DNA from: Pseudomonadota bacterium
Lineage (GTDB): Bacteria; Pseudomonadota; Alphaproteobacteria; Rhizobiales; Xanthobacteraceae
NCBI GenBank assembly: GCA_023435725.1
Contig: JAEYRD010000083.1
Location: forward strand, 1 to 64,000
Direction: 5' to 3'
DNA: 64,000 nt
A model generated the notes under the pieces. It saw nothing but the letters and a program-made list of their open reading frames with translations, had not been told where the DNA came from and ran no database searches. Made by a program: the position numbers and the translations under genes. Positions 23,711-31,417 of the stretch are shown here, in pieces (position 1 is the first letter of the stretch; each line of letters begins with the position of its first letter).

Positions 23711-26700
23711 CTACTCCTTGCGCCCGGCGAGCTGCTCTTTCAGAGCGGCGAGCTTTGCGAAGGGCGAGTTCGGATCAACAGGACGATCGCGCTCGCGCGG
23801 GTTGGCGCTCGACGCATAGGGACGCAGCGAGGGACCCGACTCGCGGTCGCGACGATCGCGCCCCTTGTCGCGGTCGCGGCCACGATGCTCGCGGCCACCA
23901 TCGCGCTCGCCGGGCTTGCCCTTGTTGCGATCACGATCCTTGCCTTCGAAGCGGCGGTTCTTGTCGTCGCGCTGCTCGCGGCGATCGCCGCCCTGGCCGC
24001 CCTCTTCGCGACCCTTGCGGAAATCCTTGCGATGCCCGCCATGGCGATGGCGCTCGCCGCGCTTCTCGCCGTCGGCTCCTTGCGCAGCCTCGCCCTCAGT
24101 GGGAGCCGCCGCCTGCGCGCCGGCCTGAGCACGCGGCTGATGGTGGTGGCGCTGGTGGCGATGGCGCTCGTGGCGCGGCTTGCGATCCGCGTGACGGCCG
24201 CCGGGACGCCAGACTTCGATGAGCTCGGGTTCCGTCGGCGTGGCCGCGGCTTCCACAGGCGCGGCGGCATCGGCCGACGCGACGGCTTCCGTCGCGGCAG
24301 CCTCGGCGGGAGCGGCTTCAGCAGCCTCGGCCGGCGCAGCGGCTTCTTCCACCGGCGGCGCGATACCGGGAGCATCTTCCGGCGTGACCGGGGCCTCTGG
24401 CGATGCTTCGAGCGCCGGCTCTTCGTGCGCGGGCTCGTCGTGCTGCTCCATGCCGGGCGCGTCTTCGACGGTGAGGGCTTCAGCGGCGGGCGTTTCGGAC
24501 GCAACCGGCTCCTCCGCCGCCAGGCCTGCAACGGCCTCAGCCGAAGTCTCGGTCGAGGTCTCAGCCGAGGTTTCGGCGCTGCCTTCGGTCGCCGGCGTCT
24601 CCGATGCGACCGTTTCAGCCACGACGGGCTTCGCCGGCAGCGGCGGACGCTTCTCCATGCGATAGCCGAGCGCGCGCAGCACCGAGGCGAAATCTTCGCC
24701 CGCGGAACCGGTGAGCGAGGTCATCGCCTGCGTCACCACAAAGCTGCGACCGTCGAACGCGCCGGCGGGCTTTTCACCGGGCGAGTTCTCACGCCAGGCA
24801 AGAGCCGGGCGGATCAAATCGGCAAGCCGCTCCAGGATGTCGACGCGGACGGCGCGCTCGCCGGCCTGCTTGTAGCCGAGCACGCGATAGGCATCGCGCG
24901 GCAGCTGCTTGTCGACCGGGAACGAGGTGCGGCCCGAACTTGCCAGATGCTGCGCGCCCGACAGTGCCGAGAGATCGACATTGTCCTGCTTCAGCGCCCA
25001 CAGCAGCGCTGCGAGCGCACGCGCGGCGGGCTTGAGCAGGCCGGGGAAATAGATGTGGTAGGCGCCGAAGCGGACGCCGTATTTCCGCAGCGTGGCACGC
25101 GAGGGCTGGTCGAGATCCTTCAGCTCATTGGCGATCCTGGGACGCTCGAGCACGCCGAGCGCCTCGACGAGCTGGTAGGCGATGCCGCGGGCAATGCCGG
25201 TGACGTCCTCGGCCTTGCTGAGCTCGAACATCGGCCCGAGCAGCTTTTCGATGTGCGTCTTGAGCCAGAGGTCGAGCCGGGCCTGCACCTTCTCGCGGGG
25301 GCCGCCGGTCAAACGCTCGTCGGAGATGATGCGGATGCGCGGATGCAGCGCGTCCTCTGCGGCGGAAAGGCGCGCCACGGCGTCGCCGGTCCAGCGGATG
25401 GTGCCTTCCGAGGTCAGCACGAACTGCTCGTCCGGCGCGTTGCCCAGTTTTTCGGCGCGCGCAGTGATTTCGCCGGCGAGCACCGCTTGCGCTGCAGCCT
25501 GCAAGGCTTTCGCATCGGAGCCAGCTTCCGCCGCATCCGGTGCAAAGGTGAAGCCATCGAGGCGGCCGATGACATGGCCTTCGACGATGACTTCGCCGGT
25601 CTTGCCGATTTCAGTATTCAAGCTCGTGTTCTCCCGCAGGCGGCGCATCAATACACTGGTACGACGATCAACGAAACGCTCCGTCAAGCGTTCGTGGAGC
25701 GCATCTGACAATTTATTTTCGACCTCCCGCGTGACCCCCTGCCAGCGATCGGGGTCTTTCAGCCAGTCCGGGCGGTTGGCGACGAAGGTCCAGGTGCGGA
25801 TCTGCGCGATCCGGCCCGACAGCGTGTCGATGTCGCCGGTCACGTTGTCGGCCTGGTCGACCTGGGCCGCAAACCAGGAATCGGGAATGCAGCCCTTCTG
25901 CATGAGGAACCCGTACAGCGTGGTCACCAGCTCGGCATGGGCGGCCGGCGACAGCTTTCGATAGTCCGGGACCTGGCAGGCCTCCCACAGACGCTCCACG
26001 GCGGCCTTGCCATGCGCGATATCGCGCACCTCGACGTCGCGGGCGGCGTGGTCGAGCACGCGCATGTCCTCGGCGATCGGCGCGCGCGTCAGCGCCTCAT
26101 GGCCGGGGGCGAGGTTCAGCGACACCTGGAGCGCGCCGAGCGAGGAGAAATCCAGCTTCGCGTTGCGCCATTGCAGCATCTTCACGTTGTCGAAGGTGTG
26201 GCTCTGGAGCGCGTTGACGAGCTCGGGCTCGAACGGCGCGCAGCGCCCCGTCGTCCCGAACGTGCCGTTGCGCGTGGCGCGGCCGGCGCGACCGGCGACT
26301 TGCGCGAATTCGGCCGGGGTCAGGCGGCGGAACTGGTAGCCGTCGAACTTGCGGTCGGAGGCGAAGGCGACGTGGTCGACGTCGAGATTGAGGCCCATGC
26401 CGACGGCGTCGGTGGCGACGAGGTAATCGACGTCGCCGTTCTGGAACATCTCCACTTGCGCGTTTCTGGTGCGCGGGCTGAGCGATCCCAGCACCACGGC
26501 GGCGCCGCCATGCTGGCGGCGGATCAGCTCGGCGATGGCGTAGACCTCGTCGGCGGAGAAGGCGACGATGGCGGTGCGCCGCGGCTGGCGCGTGATCTTG
26601 CGGTCGCCGGCGAATTCGAGCTGCGACAGGCGCGGCCGCGTGATCATGGACACGCCCGGCAGCAGCCGCTCGATGATCGGCCGCATCGTTGCAGCCCCCA

Positions 26701-27103
26701 GCAGCAGCGTCTCGTCGCGGCCACGGCGGTTGAGGATGCGGTCGGTGAAGACGTGGCCGCGTTCGAGATCGGCGGCGATCTGGACCTCGTCGACGGCGAG
26801 GAAGGAGACATCGAGGTCGCGCGGCATCGCCTCGACGGTCGAGACCCAGTAGCGCGGGTTCCTCGGCTTGATCTTCTCCTCGCCGGTCACGAGCGCGACG
26901 GCTTCGCTGCCGACCCGCGCTGCGATCTTGTTGTAGACCTCGCGCGCGAGCAGGCGCAGCGGCAGCCCGATCATGCCGGAGGAATGCGCGAGCATCCGCT
27001 CGATGGCGAGATGGGTCTTGCCGGTGTTGGTCGGCCCGAGCACCGCAGTGACGCCAGCGCCAGGGGCGCGCTCGGAAGCGAAGGGGGAGGGAGAGAAGGC
27101 CAT
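23711..27103 (-). CDS. Suv3/MgpS-like SF2 RNA helicase with long C-terminal tail
   Basis: An 1130-residue helicase. The core carries GPTNTGKT at 23-30, DEVQ at 105-108, GAATM (motif III) and the C-terminal helicase motifs with VGMGLNLDVDHVAF and QVAGRAGR near 270-280. This arrangement matches mitochondrial Suv3 and its alphaproteobacterial relatives, which unwind RNA for degradation. Residues from about 850 are low complexity: first Ala/Glu/Pro-rich, then strongly basic (RHERHRHQRHHHQPRA, and RGERHRHGGHRKDFRKG runs), ending with FAKLAALKEQLAGRKE. The tail is probably an RNA- or partner-binding disordered region. The gene runs before the S4 gene, and the two with fdxA and carD form a common order in this group. 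Confidence 0.9.
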   Translation of the reverse strand: MAFSPSPFASERAPGAGVTAVLGPTNTGKTHLAIERMLAHSSGMIGLPLRLLAREVYNKIAARVGSEAVALVTGEEKIKPRNPRYWVSTVEAMPRDLDVSFLAVDEVQIAADLERGHVFTDRILNRRGRDETLLLGAATMRPIIERLLPGVSMITRPRLSQLEFAGDRKITRQPRRTAIVAFSADEVYAIAELIRRQHGGAAVVLGSLSPRTRNAQVEMFQNGDVDYLVATDAVGMGLNLDVDHVAFASDRKFDGYQFRRLTPAEFAQVAGRAGRATRNGTFGTTGRCAPFEPELVNALQSHTFDNVKMLQWRNAKLDFSSLGALQVSLNLAPGHEALTRAPIAEDMRVLDHAARDVEVRDIAHGKAAVERLWEACQVPDYRKLSPAAHAELVTTLYGFLMQKGCIPDSWFAAQVDQADNVTGDIDTLSGRIAQIRTWTFVANRPDWLKDPDRWQGVTREVENKLSDALHERLTERFVDRRTSVLMRRLRENTSLNTEIGKTGEVIVEGHVIGRLDGFTFAPDAAEAGSDAKALQAAAQAVLAGEITARAEKLGNAPDEQFVLTSEGTIRWTGDAVARLSAAEDALHPRIRIISDERLTGGPREKVQARLDLWLKTHIEKLLGPMFELSKAEDVTGIARGIAYQLVEALGVLERPRIANELKDLDQPSRATLRKYGVRFGAYHIYFPGLLKPAARALAALLWALKQDNVDLSALSGAQHLASSGRTSFPVDKQLPRDAYRVLGYKQAGERAVRVDILERLADLIRPALAWRENSPGEKPAGAFDGRSFVVTQAMTSLTGSAGEDFASVLRALGYRMEKRPPLPAKPVVAETVASETPATEGSAETSAETSTETSAEAVAGLAAEEPVASETPAAEALTVEDAPGMEQHDEPAHEEPALEASPEAPVTPEDAPGIAPPVEEAAAPAEAAEAAPAEAAATEAVASADAAAPVEAAATPTEPELIEVWRPGGRHADRKPRHERHRHQRHHHQPRAQAGAQAAAPTEGEAAQGADGEKRGERHRHGGHRKDFRKGREEGGQGGDRREQRDDKNRRFEGKDRDRNKGKPGERDGGREHRGRDRDKGRDRRDRESGPSLRPYASSANPRERDRPVDPNSPFAKLAALKEQLAGRKE

Positions 27104-27203
27104 GTCTAGCGGATTAGGTAGTAGCGATTTGGGCGAATGTCAGTGCTGCCTGGGGCGTGTCAGGGGCGAAGCGAAGGCCGGAGGCGCGAAGCGCTTGGAA
27201 GTC

Positions 27204-27338
27204 ACCTCGCCCCGCTTGCGGGGAGAGGTGGGATCGCGAAGCGATCCGGGTGAGGGGGGCTCTCCGCGAGTCCGTCTGTCACCGCCCTTGCGGAGACTCC
27301 CCCTCACCCCACCCCTCTCCCCGCAAGCGGGGAGAGGG
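27204..27338. repeat. intergenic palindromic repeat (CTCGCCCCGCTTGCGGGGAGAGG type)
   Basis: An outer inverted repeat formed by CCCCGCTTGCGGGGAGAGG and CCTCTCCCCGCAAGCGGGG encloses an inner GGATCGCGAAGCGATCC hairpin and CCCCCTCACC motifs. Same family as 3447-3566, 28941-29106 and 59728-59848. Confidence 0.8.
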
Positions 27339-27726
27339 AGAAAAATCCCGCGCAACTGTCTCACTTTGCGACGCTTTTCCCTGGCTCTTTAAGCTTCGGA
27401 ACGACTCTAGAACGAATCGCGGCCGAATCGCTGACTCCACTCGGAGCCCTGTTCCGTTCACGCAACATGTCGCGGGACTCTTATTTACCGCGCACTAGAT
27501 GGAGTTTTGCGCTGTCGTACAAGTGACGATTTGATAATGGATTTCCTTAAGTTGGGGACGGCGCGGAGTCGAATCAGAATCGGGGCGGAGTCAAATGGAT
27601 TCCTGACCTCAGGCCCCCAGACTCATTTTCGTGAAAACAACCCCATGCACAGTAGAAATGGGTGGCGGGGGAATGGCGGGGTGGCGGCGGGTAAGGGGTT
27701 GGAGTGGCGCGGCAAACGCTCCTGCT

Positions 27727-27868
27727 CGTCATTCCGGGGCGCGACCCTTGGTGCGAGCCCGGAATGACGGAAAGGATGTAGCCCGCATGGAGCGGAGCGG
27801 AATGCGGGGATCGCTGGGGGCCACGCGGGCGGGAATCCCGGATTGCGCTGCGCTCCATCCGGGCTACG
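27727..27868. repeat. double intergenic palindromic repeat
   Basis: Two adjacent elements. The first is a GTCATTCCGGGGCGCGACC / GGTGCGAGCCCGGAATGAC palindrome. The second runs from GTAGCCCGCATGGAGCGGAGCGG to GCGCTCCATCCGGGCTACG and also occurs at 53918-54010. Confidence 0.78.
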
Positions 27869-27879
27869 CAGCAGGGGCC

Positions 27880-28755
27880 CTACTGCGTCTTCGCCACGCG
27901 CGGCGGCTGGGCGGTGGTGATGAAGCTGGTCGCTTCCAGCATCGCGGGGCCCAGCGGGGTCGGCACTTTCAGCCAGAACGGGACCAGCACGCGCGTGCCG
28001 GCGATCGGGGCGAAGGCGATCTCGATGTTGCGCTGGGCGGCGAGGTATTTGATCACGGGGCGATCGGGGATGTAGCCGGCCACGGGCGCGAAATAGAGCG
28101 CGCAGACCACGACCGGGCCGCGATAGCCCTTCTCGGCCTTCACCGTCTCCATGCGCTTGAAATCGAGCTTGAGATCGTAGCGCATGCGGCCGTCGAACAC
28201 CGGCGCGCCGTTGTGGCAGGCGTCCGGCGTAACGGGATCGCCGGTGCCGGGCACGCGCAGCAGCGAGGCCGTCATCGGATCCCAGACGCCGCGGCGATGC
28301 GCCTCGGTGACGACGATACGATCAGGGTCGACCGGCGGCTCCGGCACGATACCGAACTCCTTCACATTGCCCTTGTCGAGCGTGATGTGGATCTCTTCGG
28401 TCTTCTTCGAGGTGGTGGTGGAGGCCTGGTACCCGCTCGCGACCAGCGCGCCATTGACCACCCGCCCTTGGCTGGCACCGGTGCCGGACCCGTTCGCGAT
28501 CGACTTCAGGATGCCCGAAGTTCCGCCGGAGGCGGCCGCCGAAAACACATCGTCCTGGATGTCGATGTTCCAGGCGCCCTTGCCGACCGGAATGCCCGCC
28601 AGCGTCGCCTCATACTGCGCCTCGAGCTTGCCCTGCGCCGCCACGGGATCGGCCCCCCACGCCAGGACGAGCCCGCAAAGGGCCGCCAGAGCCAGCCGGC
28701 CGGCACGATCCAGCCGGGGCGCAAGATGGGGGGAATTGAACACGAATTGATCCAA
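27880..28755 (-). CDS. exported DUF3108 domain-containing protein
   Basis: A 291-residue protein with an N-terminal hydrophobic segment (RLALAALCGLVLAWGADPVAAQ near 19-40) that looks like a signal peptide. The rest matches the DUF3108 pattern: LEAQYEATLAGIPVGKGAW near 43, the SGTGASQGRVVNGALVASGYQ segment, and a C-terminal YLAAQRNIEIAFAPI. Members are periplasmic or outer-membrane-associated beta-rich proteins of unknown function. The gene stands alone between repeats. Confidence 0.82.
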   Translation of the reverse strand: MDQFVFNSPHLAPRLDRAGRLALAALCGLVLAWGADPVAAQGKLEAQYEATLAGIPVGKGAWNIDIQDDVFSAAASGGTSGILKSIANGSGTGASQGRVVNGALVASGYQASTTTSKKTEEIHITLDKGNVKEFGIVPEPPVDPDRIVVTEAHRRGVWDPMTASLLRVPGTGDPVTPDACHNGAPVFDGRMRYDLKLDFKRMETVKAEKGYRGPVVVCALYFAPVAGYIPDRPVIKYLAAQRNIEIAFAPIAGTRVLVPFWLKVPTPLGPAMLEATSFITTAQPPRVAKTQ

Positions 28756-29250
28756 TCGGGGCGCGACCGCTGTTACTTAAGCCAAAAACCGCGGCAGACA
28801 ATGCGTCCGGGCAAGCGGGGCCGGGAACCCACTGGACTATTCGGGTGCGAATACGCCCTTTATGTGATGTAAGACGTTTCAAACATTGCCGTTTTGGTGA
28901 TTGAGGGCGCGGCTCTTCGTCTCGCTCAGCTGCCCCTTCTCCTTCTCCCCGCGCGCGGGGAGAAGGTCGGGATGAGGGGGGGCTCGCCGCAGGCGAGGTG
29001 AGAGTTGCCGGACGATCTGCCGACAGCTCCCCCGTGGAGACTCCCCCTCACCCGGAATCCGCGCTAGTCGCGCGCATTCCGACCTCTCCCCGCTTGCGGG
29101 GAGAGGCGAAAAGGCCGCCCCAAAAACTTGACTGCCCGCCCCTTCCCCCCTATACGTCCGCCCGCTCCCTGCAAGGACAGAGAATTTGCACCCCCGTGGC
29201 GCCCCGAATGGCCGCCGCAACGCTTGGGGGAAAGGATAAGGATTTTTGCC
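28756..29250. other. 495-bp intergenic region upstream of rpmB
   Basis: It contains the divergent promoter area of the DUF3108 gene (28756-28930), the repeat at 28941-29106 and the rpmB leader (29107-29250), which ends in a purine-rich AAAGGATAAGGA ribosome-binding region. No additional gene was recognised. Confidence 0.6.
28941..29106. repeat. intergenic palindromic repeat upstream of rpmB
   Basis: TTCTCCTTCTCCCCGCGCGCGGGGAGAAGG begins the element and GACCTCTCCCCGCTTGCGGGGAGAGG ends it, with GATGAGGGGG and CCCCCTCACC blocks inside. Same family as 3447-3566, 27204-27338 and 59728-59848. Confidence 0.8.
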
Positions 29251-29559
29251 ATGTCTCGCCGCTGCGAACTGACGGCCAAGGGCCCCCTCGTCGGCCACAA
29301 GGTCAGCCACTCCAACATCAAGACCAAGCGCCGCTTCCTGCCGAACCTCGTCAACGTGACGTTCATCAGCGAAGCCCTCGACCGCAACGTGCGCCTGCGC
29401 GTCTCCACCAACGCGGTCAAGAGCGTCGACCACAATGGCGGCCTCGACGCCTTCCTGCTCAAGGCCAACGCCGACGCCCTGTCGCCGCGCGCCCTCGAAC
29501 TGAAGCGCGCCATCCAGAAGAAAGTCGGCGACACCGCGCCGGCGAAGAAGGCCAGCTAA
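29251..29559 (+). CDS. rpmB: 50S ribosomal protein L28
   Basis: A 102-residue L28 of the alphaproteobacterial type: MSRRCELTAKGPLVGHKVSH at the start and IKTKRRFLPNLVNVTF near 23-38. It is longer than the E. coli protein through a C-terminal extension (ALELKRAIQKKVGDTAPAKKAS), usual in this class. The ATG at 29251 follows a GGATAAGGA leader. A strong terminator is located 73 bp downstream, so it is transcribed alone. Confidence 0.97.
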   Translation: MSRRCELTAKGPLVGHKVSHSNIKTKRRFLPNLVNVTFISEALDRNVRLRVSTNAVKSVDHNGGLDAFLLKANADALSPRALELKRAIQKKVGDTAPAKKAS

Positions 29560-29632
29560 TCAAGTTTTGCGAATGGGCGGGGGCTAAGTTGCGTCGCGTG
29601 GCGTAAAGCTTAGCCAGTAGCGTTCTGCGTGA

Positions 29633-29662
29633 CGGCCGGATCGAAAGATCCGGCCGTTTTTT
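29633..29662 (+). terminator. intrinsic terminator of rpmB
   Basis: CGGCCGGATC and GATCCGGCCG form a 10-bp perfect stem around GAAA, followed by TTTTTT at 29657-29662. It marks the left limit of the AT-richer island that follows. Confidence 0.93.
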
Positions 29663-29785
29663 GTTTTTAAATCGCTCGTTTTCATTCGAACGCCACCGTA
29701 AGCTCGCTGGGTGGTTACCAAGCCTTGTTAAGGAACCCTTTCCCGACATGTGTCACTGATAGAGGTGGACTGCGCTGGAAGTAGC

Positions 29786-31396
29786 ATGCTTCAAATACTC
29801 AATCCTCACGATCTGACCACTAGGCGCAACATCGGTGCCTATTACACCTCGGGAGGCATTGCCTCTGCCTTAGCAAATTGGGCAATCCGTACACCCGACG
29901 CGCGGGTGTTAGAGCCAAGTTTTGGAGGAGGCGCGCTCGTAACAGCCGCACTACTAAGACTCTCCGACCTTGGTGCCACCACTACCACCGACCAACTCGT
30001 CGGATACGACATCGATAGCAAGGCACGAGCACTCCTGCGGGGCGTGCTCCCGCCGCCTGTCCAACCAGAACTAAACACGTCTGATTTCCTCGCGGTTCTG
30101 CCGCCCCCACCCGAGCGCAAATTCCATTGTATTATCGCCAATCCACCCTTCGTTCGGCATCACCGGAATAAGGACGGTCTTTTCAAAGCTCGATGCGAGC
30201 AGCTTGGTTTGCCAAAGAGCTCCGATCTGTCCTGCTTGTTCGTTATGCACGCCCTCACTTTCCTGCGCGATGGTGGAAGGATGGCCTTTGTGCTTCCGGC
30301 ATCGTTCCTATTTGCCGACTACGCAAAGCCAGTTCGCGAAGCACTTCGACGCAGTTTCAAGCGTGTCAAAGCTATTCGCTTAGCGTTCCGCGCCTTCGCG
30401 GAGGCTGGGGCCGACGAGAAGGGTATCCTGATTCTCGCCGACAGTTTTGGTTCGTCCTGTTCCGGCTCCTGGACGGAGACTATCGCGCTGACCGAGGCGA
30501 CCCTTCCAGAGATCGTCGACGATACACATCCTGCAAACTTCCCACCGCCAAAGGATCTAGCCCAAATTCTTCAGGGCGCCGACGTTGTTCAATTTGACCA
30601 ACTCGCTCAATGTCAGATCGGCGTAGTAACTGGTGCCAACCGCTACTTCGTCATCGACGAAAGAGCACGAGCCGAGCACCGCTTACCGATGGACGCTTTG
30701 ATTCCAATTGCTGCGCGGACCTCGCAAATTAACGGGTTGAAATTTGGGATGGCGGAACATGCCATCCAAGCGCAGGCCAACAAGCGCGTCTGGTTGCTGT
30801 CGCCACGTTCTCTGGGCAGGAAAACAAACGCAGTCCGCAAATATCTCGAGTCGATACCCGAGAAGGTTCGAGAAGAAACTTTGTGGTTCAAGAAGAGGGC
30901 GGACTGGTTCAGGCCCGAGCCAATCTTTGCGGATGCGATCCTCACATATATGAACCATCGCGCCCCCCGACTCGCACTTCTCTCACCCCAAATCACCGCT
31001 ACGAATACCTTTCATCTAGTCACATTCAAGAACCGGCGAGATAATGTTAAGAAGCAGCAAGTTGCGCTCGGCTTGCTGACATCACTTGCTCAGGCGTCTG
31101 CCGAGATAGAAGGACGCGCGTACGGAGGCGGTCTGCTCAAGCTTGAACCAGCAGGCGCACGAAGGATTCTCTTGCCCAAATTCAGCCCTGCATCGGAAAT
31201 TGTTCGCTCCGCGTTCGCGGAGGCCGACGCCAAACTTCGAATAGGAGACGAAGCTGCCGCAAGAGAGATCGCAGATCGCGCATTGTTATTTCCTTCGATC
31301 TCAACCGATCCAGAATCCGTAACTGCTGCATTGCGCCGCACCATCGAATACAGCCGTCAAATCCGAACGAGCGCTTCACGGCACACTTCGGGATGA
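29786..31396 (+). CDS. solitary N6-adenine DNA methyltransferase (class I, NPPF type)
   Basis: A 536-residue protein (from ATG 29786) with the SAM-binding motif I VLEPSFGGGALV at 41-52, an acidic GYDID strand end at 73-77, and the catalytic NPPF tetrad at 119-122. These define gamma-type/Eco57I-like N6-adenine methylases. The region after about residue 280 is probably a target-recognition domain. ATG 29786 has GGAAG five bases upstream; a GTG at 29750 would add 12 residues but has no near ribosome-binding site. No restriction endonuclease is adjacent. The three genes that follow instead encode ATPase/kinase, receiver and unknown proteins with short or negative gaps. Base composition is visibly AT-richer than in neighbours, suggesting transfer. 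Confidence 0.88.
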   Translation: MLQILNPHDLTTRRNIGAYYTSGGIASALANWAIRTPDARVLEPSFGGGALVTAALLRLSDLGATTTTDQLVGYDIDSKARALLRGVLPPPVQPELNTSDFLAVLPPPPERKFHCIIANPPFVRHHRNKDGLFKARCEQLGLPKSSDLSCLFVMHALTFLRDGGRMAFVLPASFLFADYAKPVREALRRSFKRVKAIRLAFRAFAEAGADEKGILILADSFGSSCSGSWTETIALTEATLPEIVDDTHPANFPPPKDLAQILQGADVVQFDQLAQCQIGVVTGANRYFVIDERARAEHRLPMDALIPIAARTSQINGLKFGMAEHAIQAQANKRVWLLSPRSLGRKTNAVRKYLESIPEKVREETLWFKKRADWFRPEPIFADAILTYMNHRAPRLALLSPQITATNTFHLVTFKNRRDNVKKQQVALGLLTSLAQASAEIEGRAYGGGLLKLEPAGARRILLPKFSPASEIVRSAFAEADAKLRIGDEAAAREIADRALLFPSISTDPESVTAALRRTIEYSRQIRTSASRHTSG

Positions 31397-31417
31397 CACA
31401 GTGAAAGCTAGGCTTTT

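Larger units (their letters stand above)
27104..27879. other. 776-bp gene-free stretch with two repeat blocks
   Basis: This region upstream of the helicase gene and downstream of the DUF3108 gene contains the palindromic repeats at 27204-27338 and 27727-27868. Between them (27345-27720) lies more AT-rich sequence that probably carries the minus-strand promoter of the helicase gene and otherwise shows no convincing gene. Short frames here lack ribosome-binding sites and normal codon bias. Confidence 0.6.

Noticed and set aside
23330..25708. 792-codon plus-strand frame opposite the S4 and helicase genes
   Set aside because: It overlaps two supported genes, and its composition follows from the complement of low-complexity coding sequence. 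No domain recognised.
27507..27767. 86-codon plus-strand frame between the helicase and DUF3108 genes
   Set aside because: No ribosome-binding site, atypical composition, and it enters a dispersed repeat.
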